NCBI RefSeq assembly: GCF_001042485.2
Contig: NZ_LBMN02000016.1
Location: 161,378-225,377, forward strand
Direction of reading: 5' to 3'
Origin: Bacillus paralicheniformis
GTDB lineage: Bacteria; Bacillota; Bacilli; Bacillales; Bacillaceae
Length of the DNA: 64,000 nucleotides
A model generated the notes under the pieces. The model was not told where the DNA came from. It saw only the letters and a program-made list of their open reading frames with translations, and ran no database searches. Positions 38,485 to 49,616 of this stretch are shown here, piece by piece; position 1 is the stretch's first letter, and every line of letters begins with the position of its first letter. A program made the translations under genes and the position numbers.

Positions 38485-39324
38485 TTATTTTTTCAGATCG
38501 ACATTCATGCTGATATCAAGGCTTTTCGCCGAATGAGTTAAGTAGCCCAATGAAATACAGTGCACCCCTGTTCCCCTGTATGCGGGGAGATTTTCAAATG
38601 AAATCCCGCCTGAAGCTTCCGTCATAATGCCTGCGGGTGTCATTTCCGCAAATGCTTTTACCTTGTCAGGAGGACAATTGTCAAACATAATGATATCGGC
38701 TTCAGCCGCAATCGCTTCATGAAGCTCTTTTTCAGACTCGATCTCCACTTCGATTTTGACCATATGGCCGCACGCTGCCCGTGCTTTTTCAACCGCTTTT
38801 AAAATCGATCCGCAGGCAGCAATGTGGTTGTCTTTAATCATGATCCCGCCGTCCAAGCCAAAGCGGTGATTGCAGCCCCCGCCGGTTTTGATCGCGTATT
38901 TTTCAAGAATGCGCAGGCCCGGGGTCGTCTTTCTCGTATCGCAAATCGCGATATCCGGATCATCCAGCCTGATCACGGACTGCTTTGTTAAAGTGGCGAT
39001 CCCCGACATTCTTTGAATGAGATTCAGCACGACCCGTTCGCCGGTCATGAGGGAAGCTGCACGGCCTTTGAGCCGCGCGATCGTTTCTCCTTTATGAACC
39101 GCTTCACCATCTGTTTTCAGCAGTTGCACGGCGATCGTTTCATCGAGCAGCCGAAAGCCTTCGAAAATCACTAATTCTCCTGCAAACAATCCGTCATCCT
39201 TCGCTGTGATGACAGCTTCACATTGAAGATTGTCATCAAAAACGGCTTCAGAAGTGAAATCCCCCCAGCCGATATCTTCCTTGAAAAATTCTTTAAGCAT
39301 GTTCCTAAGTATGAGCCGCTGCAT
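38485..39324 (-). CDS. nadC: Nicotinate-nucleotide pyrophosphorylase NadC
   Basis: Quinolinate phosphoribosyltransferase of 279 residues forming nicotinate mononucleotide from quinolinate and PRPP. The signature ICDTRKTTPGLRILEKYAIKTGGG, followed by NHRFGLDGGIMIKDNHI, carries the phosphoribosyl-binding residues, and TEASGGISFENL forms the barrel end. It overlaps the 3' end of nadB by 20 bases, showing tight coupling, and precedes nadA by 21 bases. Confidence 0.96.
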   Translation of the reverse strand: MQRLILRNMLKEFFKEDIGWGDFTSEAVFDDNLQCEAVITAKDDGLFAGELVIFEGFRLLDETIAVQLLKTDGEAVHKGETIARLKGRAASLMTGERVVLNLIQRMSGIATLTKQSVIRLDDPDIAICDTRKTTPGLRILEKYAIKTGGGCNHRFGLDGGIMIKDNHIAACGSILKAVEKARAACGHMVKIEVEIESEKELHEAIAAEADIIMFDNCPPDKVKAFAEMTPAGIMTEASGGISFENLPAYRGTGVHCISLGYLTHSAKSLDISMNVDLKK

Positions 39325-40879
39325 ATTTCACAATCCCTTCGTTTTGTCTGACCTTGATCCCGCCTTTTGTGTGAACGATTTGCTTGCCATGCCAGTTTTT
39401 ATCATCAGGCGCCGGGCAATCCGAACGGTAATGGCCGCCTCTGCTTTCTGTACGAAGCAATGCCGAGACCGTCATCTGCTTGGCGGTCTGCCATAAATGA
39501 GCTAATTCAAGCTGTTCTTTTGTGATTTCTTTCACATTCACGATTTGAAAAGGCACTCGCTCAAGCCATTCTTTCACCTTCGTCAATTCATCCTCCGTTC
39601 GCACGATCGCCACATGATCTGTCATGTGTTTTTGAATATCCTTCACATCTGTCAGGGGAACAGAATATGTCACATCCTCAGGCTGAGGAGATTGGCCTCT
39701 GACAGGCTCAGGTTTTTGATAAGCTTGTATCCGATCCGCCGCTCTCCTTCCGAAGACGATGCATTCCAAGAGAGAATTGCTTGCCAGACGGTTGGCGCCG
39801 TGAAAACCGGTGCATGCGGCTTCCCCAATCACATAAAGGTGTGGAACGGCCGTTTCCCCCCATCTGTTCACAGAAACGCCCCCCATTAAAAAATGCATAC
39901 CCGGTGAAACCGGAAGCCGGCCTTCTTCAATGGAAATTCCGGCTTTTTCGCAAAGGGAGGAAATCGTAGGGAAGCGGCTTTTAAAGTTTGATATACGGGT
40001 AATATCCAAAAATACGCTGCTTCCGCAAGCTAGCTTTTCGTGAATCGCACGAGATACGATGTCCCGCGGCGCTAAATCCTGCATGGGGTGAATGTCTTCC
40101 ATCACCCGCTGTCCGTTTTCATCAACCAAGACAGCGCCTTCTCCGCGCACAGCTTCTGAAACAAGCCCTTGTGCGCGCCCGTCTTTGACGAGCAATGTAG
40201 GATGGAATTGAACGAATTCCAAATCTGCGAGCTCGGCTCCTGCCCGATACGCCAAAGAAATCGCATCGCTTGTCACAGAACGGTTATTCGTGTTGATTTG
40301 AAATAGATTTCCGCAGCCTCCTGCCGCCAGCACAACAAAATCGGCTTTCCTGAGAAAAGCCTTTCCCTGGCGGTCTTTCGTCCAGACGCCCGCACAGCGT
40401 CCGTCTTCAATCCATAAATCCGCCGCCGTTTCGTATTCTTTCAGTATGACATGAGGACCGAGCCTTCCGATTAAGTGCCGGATCAGCGCCTGCCCCGTAG
40501 CGTCTCCCCCGGCATGCAAAATTCTGTTCATCGAATGTGCGCCTTCTTTGCCGAGGCTGAGCTTTCCGGATTCGTCAGTATCAAAAGGGAAATGCTGAAG
40601 TATCAGCTCATCAACAAGGCGCTGGCCGTCTTTAATGGCATCTTGAACCGCTTCGATTTGATTGTGGCCGGATCCGGCATACAATGTGTCGTCCGCATGA
40701 GCTGACCAGGAATCGCGAGGCAATACAGCCGAGGCAATTCCTCCCTGAGCGAGGGTTGAATTGCTGTCTTTCACAGATGCTTTTGTCATCACAATCACTT
40801 CATAAGACGGCGGAATGGATGCAGCAAAAGACAACGCAGCGGCACCTGCTCCGACAACAATTATCGTCTGATGAGACAT
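39305..40879 (-). CDS. nadB: L-aspartate oxidase NadB
   Basis: FAD-dependent flavoprotein of 524 residues that oxidises aspartate to iminoaspartate, the first step of de novo NAD synthesis. The dinucleotide fold VVGAGAAALSFAASIP is at the N-terminus. NSTLAQGGIASA, GGVSVNRWGETAVPHLYVIGEAACTG and HGANRLASNSLLE are diagnostic of the succinate dehydrogenase/NadB group. ATG 40879 follows CAGGAGGAG. It heads the nadBCA operon and is repressed by NadR through the site at 40901-40920. Confidence 0.96.
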   Translation of the reverse strand: MSHQTIIVVGAGAAALSFAASIPPSYEVIVMTKASVKDSNSTLAQGGIASAVLPRDSWSAHADDTLYAGSGHNQIEAVQDAIKDGQRLVDELILQHFPFDTDESGKLSLGKEGAHSMNRILHAGGDATGQALIRHLIGRLGPHVILKEYETAADLWIEDGRCAGVWTKDRQGKAFLRKADFVVLAAGGCGNLFQINTNNRSVTSDAISLAYRAGAELADLEFVQFHPTLLVKDGRAQGLVSEAVRGEGAVLVDENGQRVMEDIHPMQDLAPRDIVSRAIHEKLACGSSVFLDITRISNFKSRFPTISSLCEKAGISIEEGRLPVSPGMHFLMGGVSVNRWGETAVPHLYVIGEAACTGFHGANRLASNSLLECIVFGRRAADRIQAYQKPEPVRGQSPQPEDVTYSVPLTDVKDIQKHMTDHVAIVRTEDELTKVKEWLERVPFQIVNVKEITKEQLELAHLWQTAKQMTVSALLRTESRGGHYRSDCPAPDDKNWHGKQIVHTKGGIKVRQNEGIVKYAAAHT

Positions 40880-40900
40880 GTCGACTCCTCCTGTAAATTT

Positions 40901-40920
40901 ACACGTGTCTTGACACCTAT
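40901..40920. promoter_or_regulatory. NadR (NiaR) operator in the nadB-nifS intergenic region
   Basis: ACACGTGTCTTGACACCTAT contains the palindrome GTGTC-TT-GACAC, close to the known NiaR/YrxA site pattern (ACACCTGTC...GACAGGTGT). It overlaps the plus-strand -35 TTGACA (40910-40915), which with TAAAAT 18 bases on makes the nifS-nadR promoter. An additional palindrome, TGTAAATTTACA, is at 40892-40903. Both divergent operons would be closed when niacin is high. Confidence 0.75.
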
Positions 40921-40979
40921 ATTTACATATCGATAAAATAAACTCAAGTATTTTTTATAAAGAATGGGAGACGAGAGCC

Positions 40980-42158
40980 GTGATTTATCTTGATTATGCT
41001 GCGACGACACCGGCGGCAAAAGAAGCCTTGGACGCGTTTCAAAAACTGAGCACAGACGTGTACGGAAATTCGAGTAGTCTGCATGATGCAGGAGGGAAAG
41101 CCGAAAGTATTCTGCGCTACTGCCGCCAAAAGATGGCGGAACTTTTATCCGGGGAAGAAGAAGGCGTTTATTTTACGAGCGGCGGCACCGAAGCCAATTT
41201 TTTGGCGATTCACTCCATCTTAAATGGACTCCCCGCCGGAAAGCAGCGCTTTTTAATGACAGAAATGGAACATCAGTCGATCCACATTTTGAAGCGGCAT
41301 CTTGAGATACTGGGCTTTGAAGTCGACTTGATGAAACCAAATGCTTCAGGCATCATCACAACAGAGATACTGGAACGGCACCTCCGTCCTGATACAGGTC
41401 TCGTCTCAATTCAGCATGCCAACTCAGAAACAGGCGTCATCCAGCCCCTGGCAAAGCTTTCGGCTTACTTGCATAAGCGGGACGTGCTCCTGCACAGCGA
41501 CTGCGTACAGACCTTTGCCAAGATTCCGGTCGGCATTGATGAGCTCGGCGCTGATGCCTTATCTTTTTCAAGCCATAAAGTATACGGACCAAAAGGAGTT
41601 GGAGCGGTCTATATTCGGCCTGGTGTGAACTGGAAACCCGTCTACCCGGGCACTTTACATGAAAACGGATTGAAGAGCGGCACCGTCAATGTCCCTGGAA
41701 TCGGCGCTTTCATTACCGCTGCCGAGTTGACAATAAAGCGTATGGATGCCGCGTATCTTAAACATCAGGAGCTGCGCGCCCGTTTTCTGGAAAAGGCAAA
41801 AGCCCGGAAGCTTCCCGTCTCCCTCGCTGTGCCCGATTCGGCAAATTCGCATGTTCTGCCGCATATTATAGGTTGTTTTTTTCATTCCTTTGAAGGACAA
41901 TATACTATGCTGGAATGTAATCGGAGAGGAATTTGCATTTCTACCGGAAGCGCGTGTTCAGCCGGCTATCATGAGCCGTCGAATACGATGAAAGCCCTTT
42001 TAGTCCCAAGGGAGCTCGCGCTTCAATTCGTCCGAATTTCGTTCGGATGCGATACGACAAGCGAACATGTTGATAAGCTGTTGGACGTTTTTGAAGATAT
42101 GATGCATGAGAAAGGAGACCATCGGATTGACAGACGGATTAAAACTTACGGGCGCTGA
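40980..42158 (+). CDS. nifS: Cysteine desulfurase NifS for NadA cluster assembly
   Basis: A 392-residue PLP enzyme paralogous to YrvO. It has the PLP lysine K200 (SFSSHKVYGPKG), the conserved histidine of EMEHQSIHI and the catalytic cysteine C326 in STGSACSAGY. In B. subtilis this enzyme is specific for maturing the Fe-S cluster of NadA. The gene is divergent from nadBCA and overlaps nadR by 32 bases. GTG 40980 has GGGAGA upstream. Confidence 0.93.
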   Translation: MIYLDYAATTPAAKEALDAFQKLSTDVYGNSSSLHDAGGKAESILRYCRQKMAELLSGEEEGVYFTSGGTEANFLAIHSILNGLPAGKQRFLMTEMEHQSIHILKRHLEILGFEVDLMKPNASGIITTEILERHLRPDTGLVSIQHANSETGVIQPLAKLSAYLHKRDVLLHSDCVQTFAKIPVGIDELGADALSFSSHKVYGPKGVGAVYIRPGVNWKPVYPGTLHENGLKSGTVNVPGIGAFITAAELTIKRMDAAYLKHQELRARFLEKAKARKLPVSLAVPDSANSHVLPHIIGCFFHSFEGQYTMLECNRRGICISTGSACSAGYHEPSNTMKALLVPRELALQFVRISFGCDTTSEHVDKLLDVFEDMMHEKGDHRIDRRIKTYGR

Positions 42159-42669
42159 GCGGCGCCAGCAGCTTCTGGCCTGGCTGAAGGAGTCTGAGGC
42201 TCCGCTGACAGGAAGCGAACTGGCGAAAAGAGCATCTGTTTCACGGCAGGTCATCGTACAGGACATTTCTTTATTAAAAGCAAAAAACGAACCGATCATC
42301 GCAACAAGCCAAGGATACGTGTATTTGCAGTCAGTTCTCGGCAAAAAACAGCCGGTTCAGCGGCTCATCGCTTGCGACCATGAGCCGGAAAAAACGGAAG
42401 AAGAGCTGAATCTGATCGTCGACTTTGGCGTAACGGTGAAAGATGTAACGATTGAACATCCTGTCTACGGCGACTTAACAGCTTCGATCAGAGTCAGCAC
42501 AAGAAAAGAAGTCTCGGACTTCGTCAAAAAAATCTCTTCGACAAACGCCGCTTATCTGTCTCAACTGACAAACGGCACCCATCTGCACACATTGGAGGCA
42601 GATGACGAAGAGAAGATCGAACAAGCTTGCGACGCCCTGCAAAAAGCGGGCATCCTCATTCCCGAATAA
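42127..42669 (+). CDS. nadR: NAD biosynthesis repressor NadR (NiaR/YrxA)
   Basis: A 180-residue regulator with an N-terminal HTH_11 winged helix (RRQQLLAWLKESEAPLTGSELAKRASVSRQVIVQDISLLKA) and a C-terminal 3H domain. The three conserved histidines of that domain are visible (IEHPVYGDL, and NGTHLHTLEADDE). It binds niacin as co-repressor and controls nadBCA and nifS-nadR. The start is TTG 42127, eight bases after AAAGGAGA; the frame opens at 42106. The overlap with nifS suggests coupled translation. Confidence 0.93.
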   Translation: MTDGLKLTGAERRQQLLAWLKESEAPLTGSELAKRASVSRQVIVQDISLLKAKNEPIIATSQGYVYLQSVLGKKQPVQRLIACDHEPEKTEEELNLIVDFGVTVKDVTIEHPVYGDLTASIRVSTRKEVSDFVKKISSTNAAYLSQLTNGTHLHTLEADDEEKIEQACDALQKAGILIPE

Positions 42670-42670
42670 A

Positions 42671-42713
42671 GAAAAGGTCCTTTGCCGTCATCAATGCAAA
42701 GGACCTTTCTTTA
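42671..42713. terminator. Bidirectional terminator between nadR and pheA
   Basis: AAAGGTCCTTTGC and GCAAAGGACCTTT are perfect complements around a 10-base loop, flanked by A and T on the two sides. The genes converge. Confidence 0.9.
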
Positions 42714-43580
42714 TAATGTATACGCATTGTAGGCTCCGAGCATTTTCACCTTGCAGCCCAAAGCTTCAAGCTCAGCTATCGCACCTGGAATCAGCACATC
42801 GTCCAGTGCCATTTCAATATCAATAATGAAAAAATAATTGCCGAGACCGGTTTTTGTCGGCCGCGATTCAATTTTAGAAAGATTCAAATTTCTCCAGGCG
42901 AAAGCCGACAGCACCTGGTGGAGAGCCCCTGATCTGTCCGAAGGAAGGGTTACCAGCAAAGTCGTTTTCGGCCTTCCCGTCAAGTGCGGATTGACCGGCG
43001 GAGATGCCTCGTGATCCGGATGAAGCATCACAAATCTCGTGTGATTGTATTCATAGTCATGCACATCTCTTTTGACGATGTCTAATCCATACGTAGCGGC
43101 TGCCATTTCATTGGCAATCACGCCGATGTTCTCGTCCGGATGTTCACTCACGTATTTTGCAGCTGCACCGGTGGATGTCGCATATTCAAACGGAATGGAG
43201 CGGAACCGGCTGTGCAAAAATTTATGACATTGCGCGATCGCATGGGAATGGGAATAAACTTTCTGAATGTCTTCCCAAGCCTCTTTTCTTGCAGGATGCA
43301 CAAGTAAATGCTGACGGATGGGAGCGGTGATTTCTCCGACAATATAAAGAGGCTGTTCGTGGATTAAGTAGTCTATTGTCAGATTCACCGATCCTTCAAT
43401 CGCATTTTCAAGCGGGACGACAGCCAGATCAATCTCGCCGTTCATCGCCGCATCCATACAGGCGGGTATCGTGTTAAATGCTTGCTGGTCTGCATCTGAA
43501 AAGCAGGAGCAGACGGCAAGGTGCGTAAATGTTGCTTCTGGACCTAAATAACCTACTCTCATACTCATGATATATGACAT
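42711..43580 (-). CDS. pheA: Prephenate dehydratase PheA
   Basis: A monofunctional prephenate dehydratase of 289 residues making phenylpyruvate. The catalytic region contains the EGSVNLTIDYL and STGAAAKYVSEHP motifs (the TxAA/STGAA threonine-serine signature). The C-terminal ACT domain, with GALHQVLSAFAWRNLNLSKIESRP, binds phenylalanine for feedback control. Family members usually begin at MRVGYLGPEATF (43562); I keep ATG 43580 because AAAGGGAGAG lies five bases before it and too far from the internal ATGs. It lies 9 bases after pheB. Confidence 0.93.
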   Translation of the reverse strand: MSYIMSMRVGYLGPEATFTHLAVCSCFSDADQQAFNTIPACMDAAMNGEIDLAVVPLENAIEGSVNLTIDYLIHEQPLYIVGEITAPIRQHLLVHPARKEAWEDIQKVYSHSHAIAQCHKFLHSRFRSIPFEYATSTGAAAKYVSEHPDENIGVIANEMAAATYGLDIVKRDVHDYEYNHTRFVMLHPDHEASPPVNPHLTGRPKTTLLVTLPSDRSGALHQVLSAFAWRNLNLSKIESRPTKTGLGNYFFIIDIEMALDDVLIPGAIAELEALGCKVKMLGAYNAYTL

Positions 43581-43589
43581 TCTCTCCCT

Positions 43590-44033
43590 TTAAGCGCCCG
43601 AACCTAGTATTTCGACCTTTTCTACGAATTCCAGCTTTCTTAATTTGTTCATCAGCAAATCGATATTTCCATCCATTCCTCTCGTACTGACGGACAGCGT
43701 GACATTCGCTCTTCCTTGAAGAGGGATGGTCTGGTGGATCGACAGCACGTTGCAGCCCGATTCAGCCACCACTTGGAGCAGATGGGACAGCGTTCCCGAG
43801 CGGTCCTCCAAATGAAAAAAAAGCGTGATAATCTGTTCCTTGACCATCGTATAAAAAGGAAAAACCGCATCTCTGTACTTGTAAAAAGCGCTTCGGCTCA
43901 AATCTACCTTTTGGACGGCTTCAGCTACAGATTCCGCTTTTTTCCGCTCAATCAGCTTTTTGACCTCAAGTGTTTTCCGCATTGCCTCCGGCAGCACGTC
44001 TTCCCTGACAAGATAAAAGGTCTCCTCTTTCAC
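43590..44033 (-). CDS. pheB: ACT-domain protein PheB
   Basis: A 147-residue protein with an N-terminal helical region (KADSVAEAV-like [26 protein letters not shown]) resembling a helix-turn-helix. A C-terminal ACT domain follows ([23 protein letters not shown]). It has been listed as chorismate mutase, but no mutase motif is seen; its role in phenylalanine metabolism is inferred from linkage to pheA. GTG 44033 follows AAAAGGAGAG and gives the same length as the B. subtilis protein. It lies between obg and pheA. Confidence 0.88.
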   Translation of the reverse strand: MKEETFYLVREDVLPEAMRKTLEVKKLIERKKAESVAEAVQKVDLSRSAFYKYRDAVFPFYTMVKEQIITLFFHLEDRSGTLSHLLQVVAESGCNVLSIHQTIPLQGRANVTLSVSTRGMDGNIDLLMNKLRKLEFVEKVEILGSGA

Positions 44034-44117
44034 AGACTTTTCTCTCCTTTTAAAAACCCTAATTCCTTTACATTGATCCAGCAAGCGAAAGGAAAGGCGT
44101 TCCTTTCAGCTAAAAGT

Positions 44118-44144
44118 CGGAGAGCTTGCCTGGCAAACTCTCCG
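44118..44144 (-). terminator. Hairpin after obg, probable terminator
   Basis: CGGAGAGTTTGCC-A-GGCAAGCTCTCCG on the minus strand followed by ACTTTTAGC, just past the obg stop. The T run is short. Confidence 0.6.
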
Positions 44145-44150
44145 GTATGA

Positions 44151-46048
<1,898 letters not shown>

Positions 46049-46234
46049 TTTTGCACTCCCAATCGTTTGTTCTCTATTTTAGGAGTCTGATTCAGTTTGT
46101 ACTTTGAATTATAACAGAGAAGGCAGTATAAATGAAACACGTTTATATACTTTAAAGAAGCAGAATCAGAGCGGAAACCCGGCCTTGTCCAGGGGGCGGG
46201 AAGGTGTTTTTCAGCAAGTCACGGTGCTGTATGT

Positions 46235-46264
46235 AAAAAACTCCGGTCAGAACGACCGGAGTTT
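46235..46264 (-). terminator. Terminator of rplU-prp-rpmA
   Basis: AACTCCGGTCG TTC TGACCGGAGTT followed by TTTTACAT on the minus strand, after rpmA. Confidence 0.88.
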
Positions 46265-46274
46265 CGTTTAAAGG

Positions 46275-46568
<294 letters not shown>

Positions 46569-46910
46569 CTATATTTTGTTCGTCGTTACTTTTAAGTAAC
46601 CTTTGTAGTCTCGTTCGATCGTTTCAAGGGAGACGATCATGCCTTCGAGAAGGAGCTGCGCCTTTTCAAAAGCCTCCCGATCCGTACCGTCCGGGAATCC
46701 GAAAGATAAAAATCCGCCGTCTTCCCCGAGGTCAATGACCGGCTCAATGCCCGTCAGCTTCATGACAGCATTGACAGCTCCAAAGGCGACCGCCGATGCC
46801 CCTGCACAAACGAGATCCTGACCATGTTCAGCAAAATTCGCATGTCCCGACATTTCAAAGCCTAAGATGTCTTTGTTCGATCGGGCTCTGGTAACCTTTG
46901 CATGAATCAT
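46569..46910 (-). CDS. prp: L27-processing cysteine protease Prp
   Basis: A 113-residue cysteine protease (YsxB in B. subtilis) that removes the L27 N-terminal extension. The catalytic pair is H23 in MSGHANFAEHGQD and C35 in LVCAGASA, matching the staphylococcal enzyme. It is placed between rplU and rpmA, as in all Firmicutes with the extended L27. ATG 46910 has AAGG about ten bases upstream; a GTG at 46919 is an alternative. Confidence 0.93.
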   Translation of the reverse strand: MIHAKVTRARSNKDILGFEMSGHANFAEHGQDLVCAGASAVAFGAVNAVMKLTGIEPVIDLGEDGGFLSFGFPDGTDREAFEKAQLLLEGMIVSLETIERDYKGYLKVTTNKI

Positions 46911-46922
46911 ATCATACACGCC

Positions 46923-47335
<413 letters not shown>

Positions 47336-47340
47336 TAAAA

Positions 47341-47369
47341 AATATACCAGAAAAGAGCCCGAGTGTCAA
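47341..47369 (-). promoter_or_regulatory. Sigma-A promoter of rplU-prp-rpmA
   Basis: A perfect TTGACA (47364-47369) and TATATT (47341-47346) with 17-base spacing on the minus strand, directly before the L21 leader. Confidence 0.88.
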
Positions 47370-47391
47370 TGTCTTTTAGAAGGATGGACGG

Positions 47392-48258
47392 TCAATAAAC
47401 CAAAAGCAGATCTTCCATTGAGGAAGTCGTGCGCTTGTCTGTAAAATAAGCGTGGAGAACTTCGTTTTCATCAAGCTGGCTCAGTTTTTGTCCGTCCTTC
47501 TCAATAATGATCGGGTGTTTGCAGCCTCGTTTAAACAGGAGCATGACCTCATAAATCTGCTGTTCAGCGCACACCGTGATCGGGGCGAGGCGTCGCACTT
47601 CCCTCTCCTTTCCGTAATAGCGCTCAAGCAAAAAACGGATATGGACGTAATGGCGATTGCGATATTCCTGGTAAAGAGATGCAGCCAAAAATACGAGGAG
47701 CACCCAAGCGCTCAGCTGTGACGGGGAAACCAACAGAATTGCCGCGATTAAAACAGTACAGCAAAAGCACGACACAGCCAGCATCACCCGCTGTGCTTTC
47801 TGATACGGAAGGTGTTTTGAAAACAGCAAAAACAGCAGCTTCCCGCCGTCAAGCGGCCAAACCGGAAACAGATTAATCAAGAGGATGGTCAGATTGTAAA
47901 AGGTAAACGTTTCAAATATATGAGGGCTGACGAGCGAATTGACCGCCAAAAGCCATGCAGCAAATTGAAGCCAGATATGCTGAACAGGCCCCGCGGCGAT
48001 GACGGCCAGCTCTTCCTTTAACGGTCTGTTGCCATGTTCATCGACTTCAAGCGTTCCCCCAAAAGGCAGCAGGAAAATGCCTTTAATTCTCCATGAAAAA
48101 TAAACGGCAGCAGCAGCGTGGCCAAGCTCGTGGATCAAAATAACGATCATTAAACAAAACAGCGCTTTAATATGTCCTGTCATGATACCGATCGCCATGA
48201 CAAGCCACAGCAGCGGGTGAATGTGAAGCTTGGTGAAGAGCTCCGTCCATTTATTCAA
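47392..48258 (-). CDS. spoIVFB: Site-2 metalloprotease SpoIVFB
   Basis: Intramembrane zinc protease of 288 residues that cuts pro-sigma-K in the mother cell. The zinc motif HELGH is at residues 43-47 inside the second membrane helix, and the third ligand D137 is in FPVWPLDGGK. About six membrane segments are followed by a C-terminal CBS domain that senses ATP. It overlaps spoIVFA by 8 bases. It is normally held inactive by SpoIVFA and BofA until the SpoIVB signal, which BofC (30.2 kb) restrains. Confidence 0.95.
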   Translation of the reverse strand: MNKWTELFTKLHIHPLLWLVMAIGIMTGHIKALFCLMIVILIHELGHAAAAVYFSWRIKGIFLLPFGGTLEVDEHGNRPLKEELAVIAAGPVQHIWLQFAAWLLAVNSLVSPHIFETFTFYNLTILLINLFPVWPLDGGKLLFLLFSKHLPYQKAQRVMLAVSCFCCTVLIAAILLVSPSQLSAWVLLVFLAASLYQEYRNRHYVHIRFLLERYYGKEREVRRLAPITVCAEQQIYEVMLLFKRGCKHPIIIEKDGQKLSQLDENEVLHAYFTDKRTTSSMEDLLLVY

Positions 48259-49042
48259 ATGTAATCACCTGTATCGGATCAACAAATTCCTCTCCTTGTT
48301 TGATCGCGAAGTAATAGACGCCTTTTTGATTTTTATCCTGCTTAATCGTTCCGAGCTTCGTTCCTTTATCTATAAAATCGTATAAAGCGACATCCGCTTT
48401 TTTCAGCTGGCCGTAGTAGGTATAGCTGTTGTCCGCATGCTGCAAAACCACCGTCAGGCCCGTTTCCGGATTTTTGTCCACTTCAATGACATAGCCTTCC
48501 TTCATGCTGCGGATCGTTTCGTCTTCTGTTTCTACCTTAATGCCCTGGCCTGAGAATTTCTCCTGAACCTTTCCCATGGCAGGAACAGCGAGATCTTGAT
48601 TCACCTCGACCTGACCGGATGGTTTGTCACCTTTCGGTTGAAAGAATGCGAGGGGATCGCCAAACTTGGATTCATACCAATTCTGGAGAGCCGCAAATTG
48701 GAACTCTTCAGTAAACACCTGGCTGATGACCGGTTTGATTTGGTTTGCGGGTTCAAACTGGCCTTTGTAGGCAATAGCGGACACAAGGACAAGACATGCC
48801 GACAGAAGACATTTCATGATGAACGCATCCGCTTTGACAAGAGGGTGCTTCCCATTTATCAGCAGGGAGCTTCCCTCAGGCGGAGGGAAGTCTCCGGCCT
48901 TTTCATCTTCCGAAAAGGCTGTCCATGCAGGCGGCTTGACCGGCAGCTTTTTGCCGCCTGACGAAAAGGGCTGTTTATCCGGCGCTTTCCGCTTTCTTTT
49001 CCTGGCCATTCTTTTTCGAATCTCATCTGCTCTATGACTCAT
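48251..49042 (-). CDS. spoIVFA: SpoIVFA, inhibitor and scaffold of SpoIVFB
   Basis: A 263-residue single-pass membrane protein. It has a basic cytosolic head (IRKRMARKRKRKAPDK), one transmembrane helix (FIMKCLLSACLVLVSAIAY) and a LytM/M23-like domain at the C-terminus (VIEVDKNPETGLTVVLQHADNSYTYYGQLK). The M23 catalytic metal ligands are not preserved, as expected for this regulator. It tethers BofA and SpoIVFB in the outer forespore membrane and is cut by SpoIVB. ATG 49042 follows AAAGGATGAGG. In B. subtilis minD lies directly upstream; here an SRPBCC/ArsR pair intervenes. Confidence 0.92.
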   Translation of the reverse strand: MSHRADEIRKRMARKRKRKAPDKQPFSSGGKKLPVKPPAWTAFSEDEKAGDFPPPEGSSLLINGKHPLVKADAFIMKCLLSACLVLVSAIAYKGQFEPANQIKPVISQVFTEEFQFAALQNWYESKFGDPLAFFQPKGDKPSGQVEVNQDLAVPAMGKVQEKFSGQGIKVETEDETIRSMKEGYVIEVDKNPETGLTVVLQHADNSYTYYGQLKKADVALYDFIDKGTKLGTIKQDKNQKGVYYFAIKQGEEFVDPIQVITFE

Positions 49043-49113
49043 AACCCTCATCCTTTACATTCAGGTTCGTTTGTTCAATGATATGTCTTGTCCCAGGCGT
49101 TTATGACGGTATA

Positions 49114-49165
49114 TTGACATAAAACCAAAAGGTTTCATATAATAGATAGGAAACCTTTTGGTTTT
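49114..49165 (+). promoter_or_regulatory. Promoter with a 15-bp perfect inverted-repeat operator
   Basis: TTGACA (49114-49119), 18 bases, then TATAAT (49138-49143). AAAACCAAAAGGTTT (49121-49135), in the spacer, and its exact complement AAACCTTTTGGTTTT (49151-49165) flank the -10. A repressor bound to both arms would cover the promoter. The ArsR-type protein encoded second in the operon is the obvious candidate. Confidence 0.85.
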
Positions 49166-49187
49166 ACTTTTTTCTAGGAGGTCTATT

Positions 49188-49616
49188 ATGAGCAATCAAC
49201 TAGTGCCTGATATACATAAACAGGCTGTTTTTCACGCATCGATAGAAAAAGTGTGGGAGGCCGTCGCCACCAGTGAAGGTATCGCCGCCTGGTTTATGCC
49301 AAATGATTTCCGTCCGGAGATCGGCTGTGAATTCACCTTGCAGTCTCCGTTCGGCCCCTCCCCTTGCAAAGTGATCGAGCTTGAAGCGCCGCATCGACTC
49401 GCTTTCAGCTGGGATACGTCGGGATGGATCGTCACATTTGAATTGAAAGAGCTGTCTGCAGAAAAAACCGAATTTACCCTGATTCATTCAGGATGGGGCG
49501 CGCCGGAAGAAACGGTTGCAAAAGCGGGAGAAAAACAAGCGGATGTCCGCAATCGGATGAATGGCGGCTGGGAAGCGATCGTCAATCAAAAGCTGCGTCA
49601 GGCAGTTGAAGGCTAG
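49188..49616 (+). CDS. SRPBCC (AHSA1-like) domain protein
   Basis: A 142-residue START/Bet v1-fold protein of the AHSA1 subgroup. The N-terminal [22 protein letters not shown], the central FTLQSPFG and the hydrophobic-pocket segment [14 protein letters not shown], then the C-terminal amphipathic helix [17 protein letters not shown], are typical. Such proteins bind hydrophobic ligands; the ligand here is unknown. ATG 49188 has TAGGAGGTC upstream. Its stop shares a base with the GTG of the ArsR gene (TAGTG). The pair faces opposite to the flanking minD and spoIVFA and looks like an inserted module. Confidence 0.85.
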   Translation: MSNQLVPDIHKQAVFHASIEKVWEAVATSEGIAAWFMPNDFRPEIGCEFTLQSPFGPSPCKVIELEAPHRLAFSWDTSGWIVTFELKELSAEKTEFTLIHSGWGAPEETVAKAGEKQADVRNRMNGGWEAIVNQKLRQAVEG

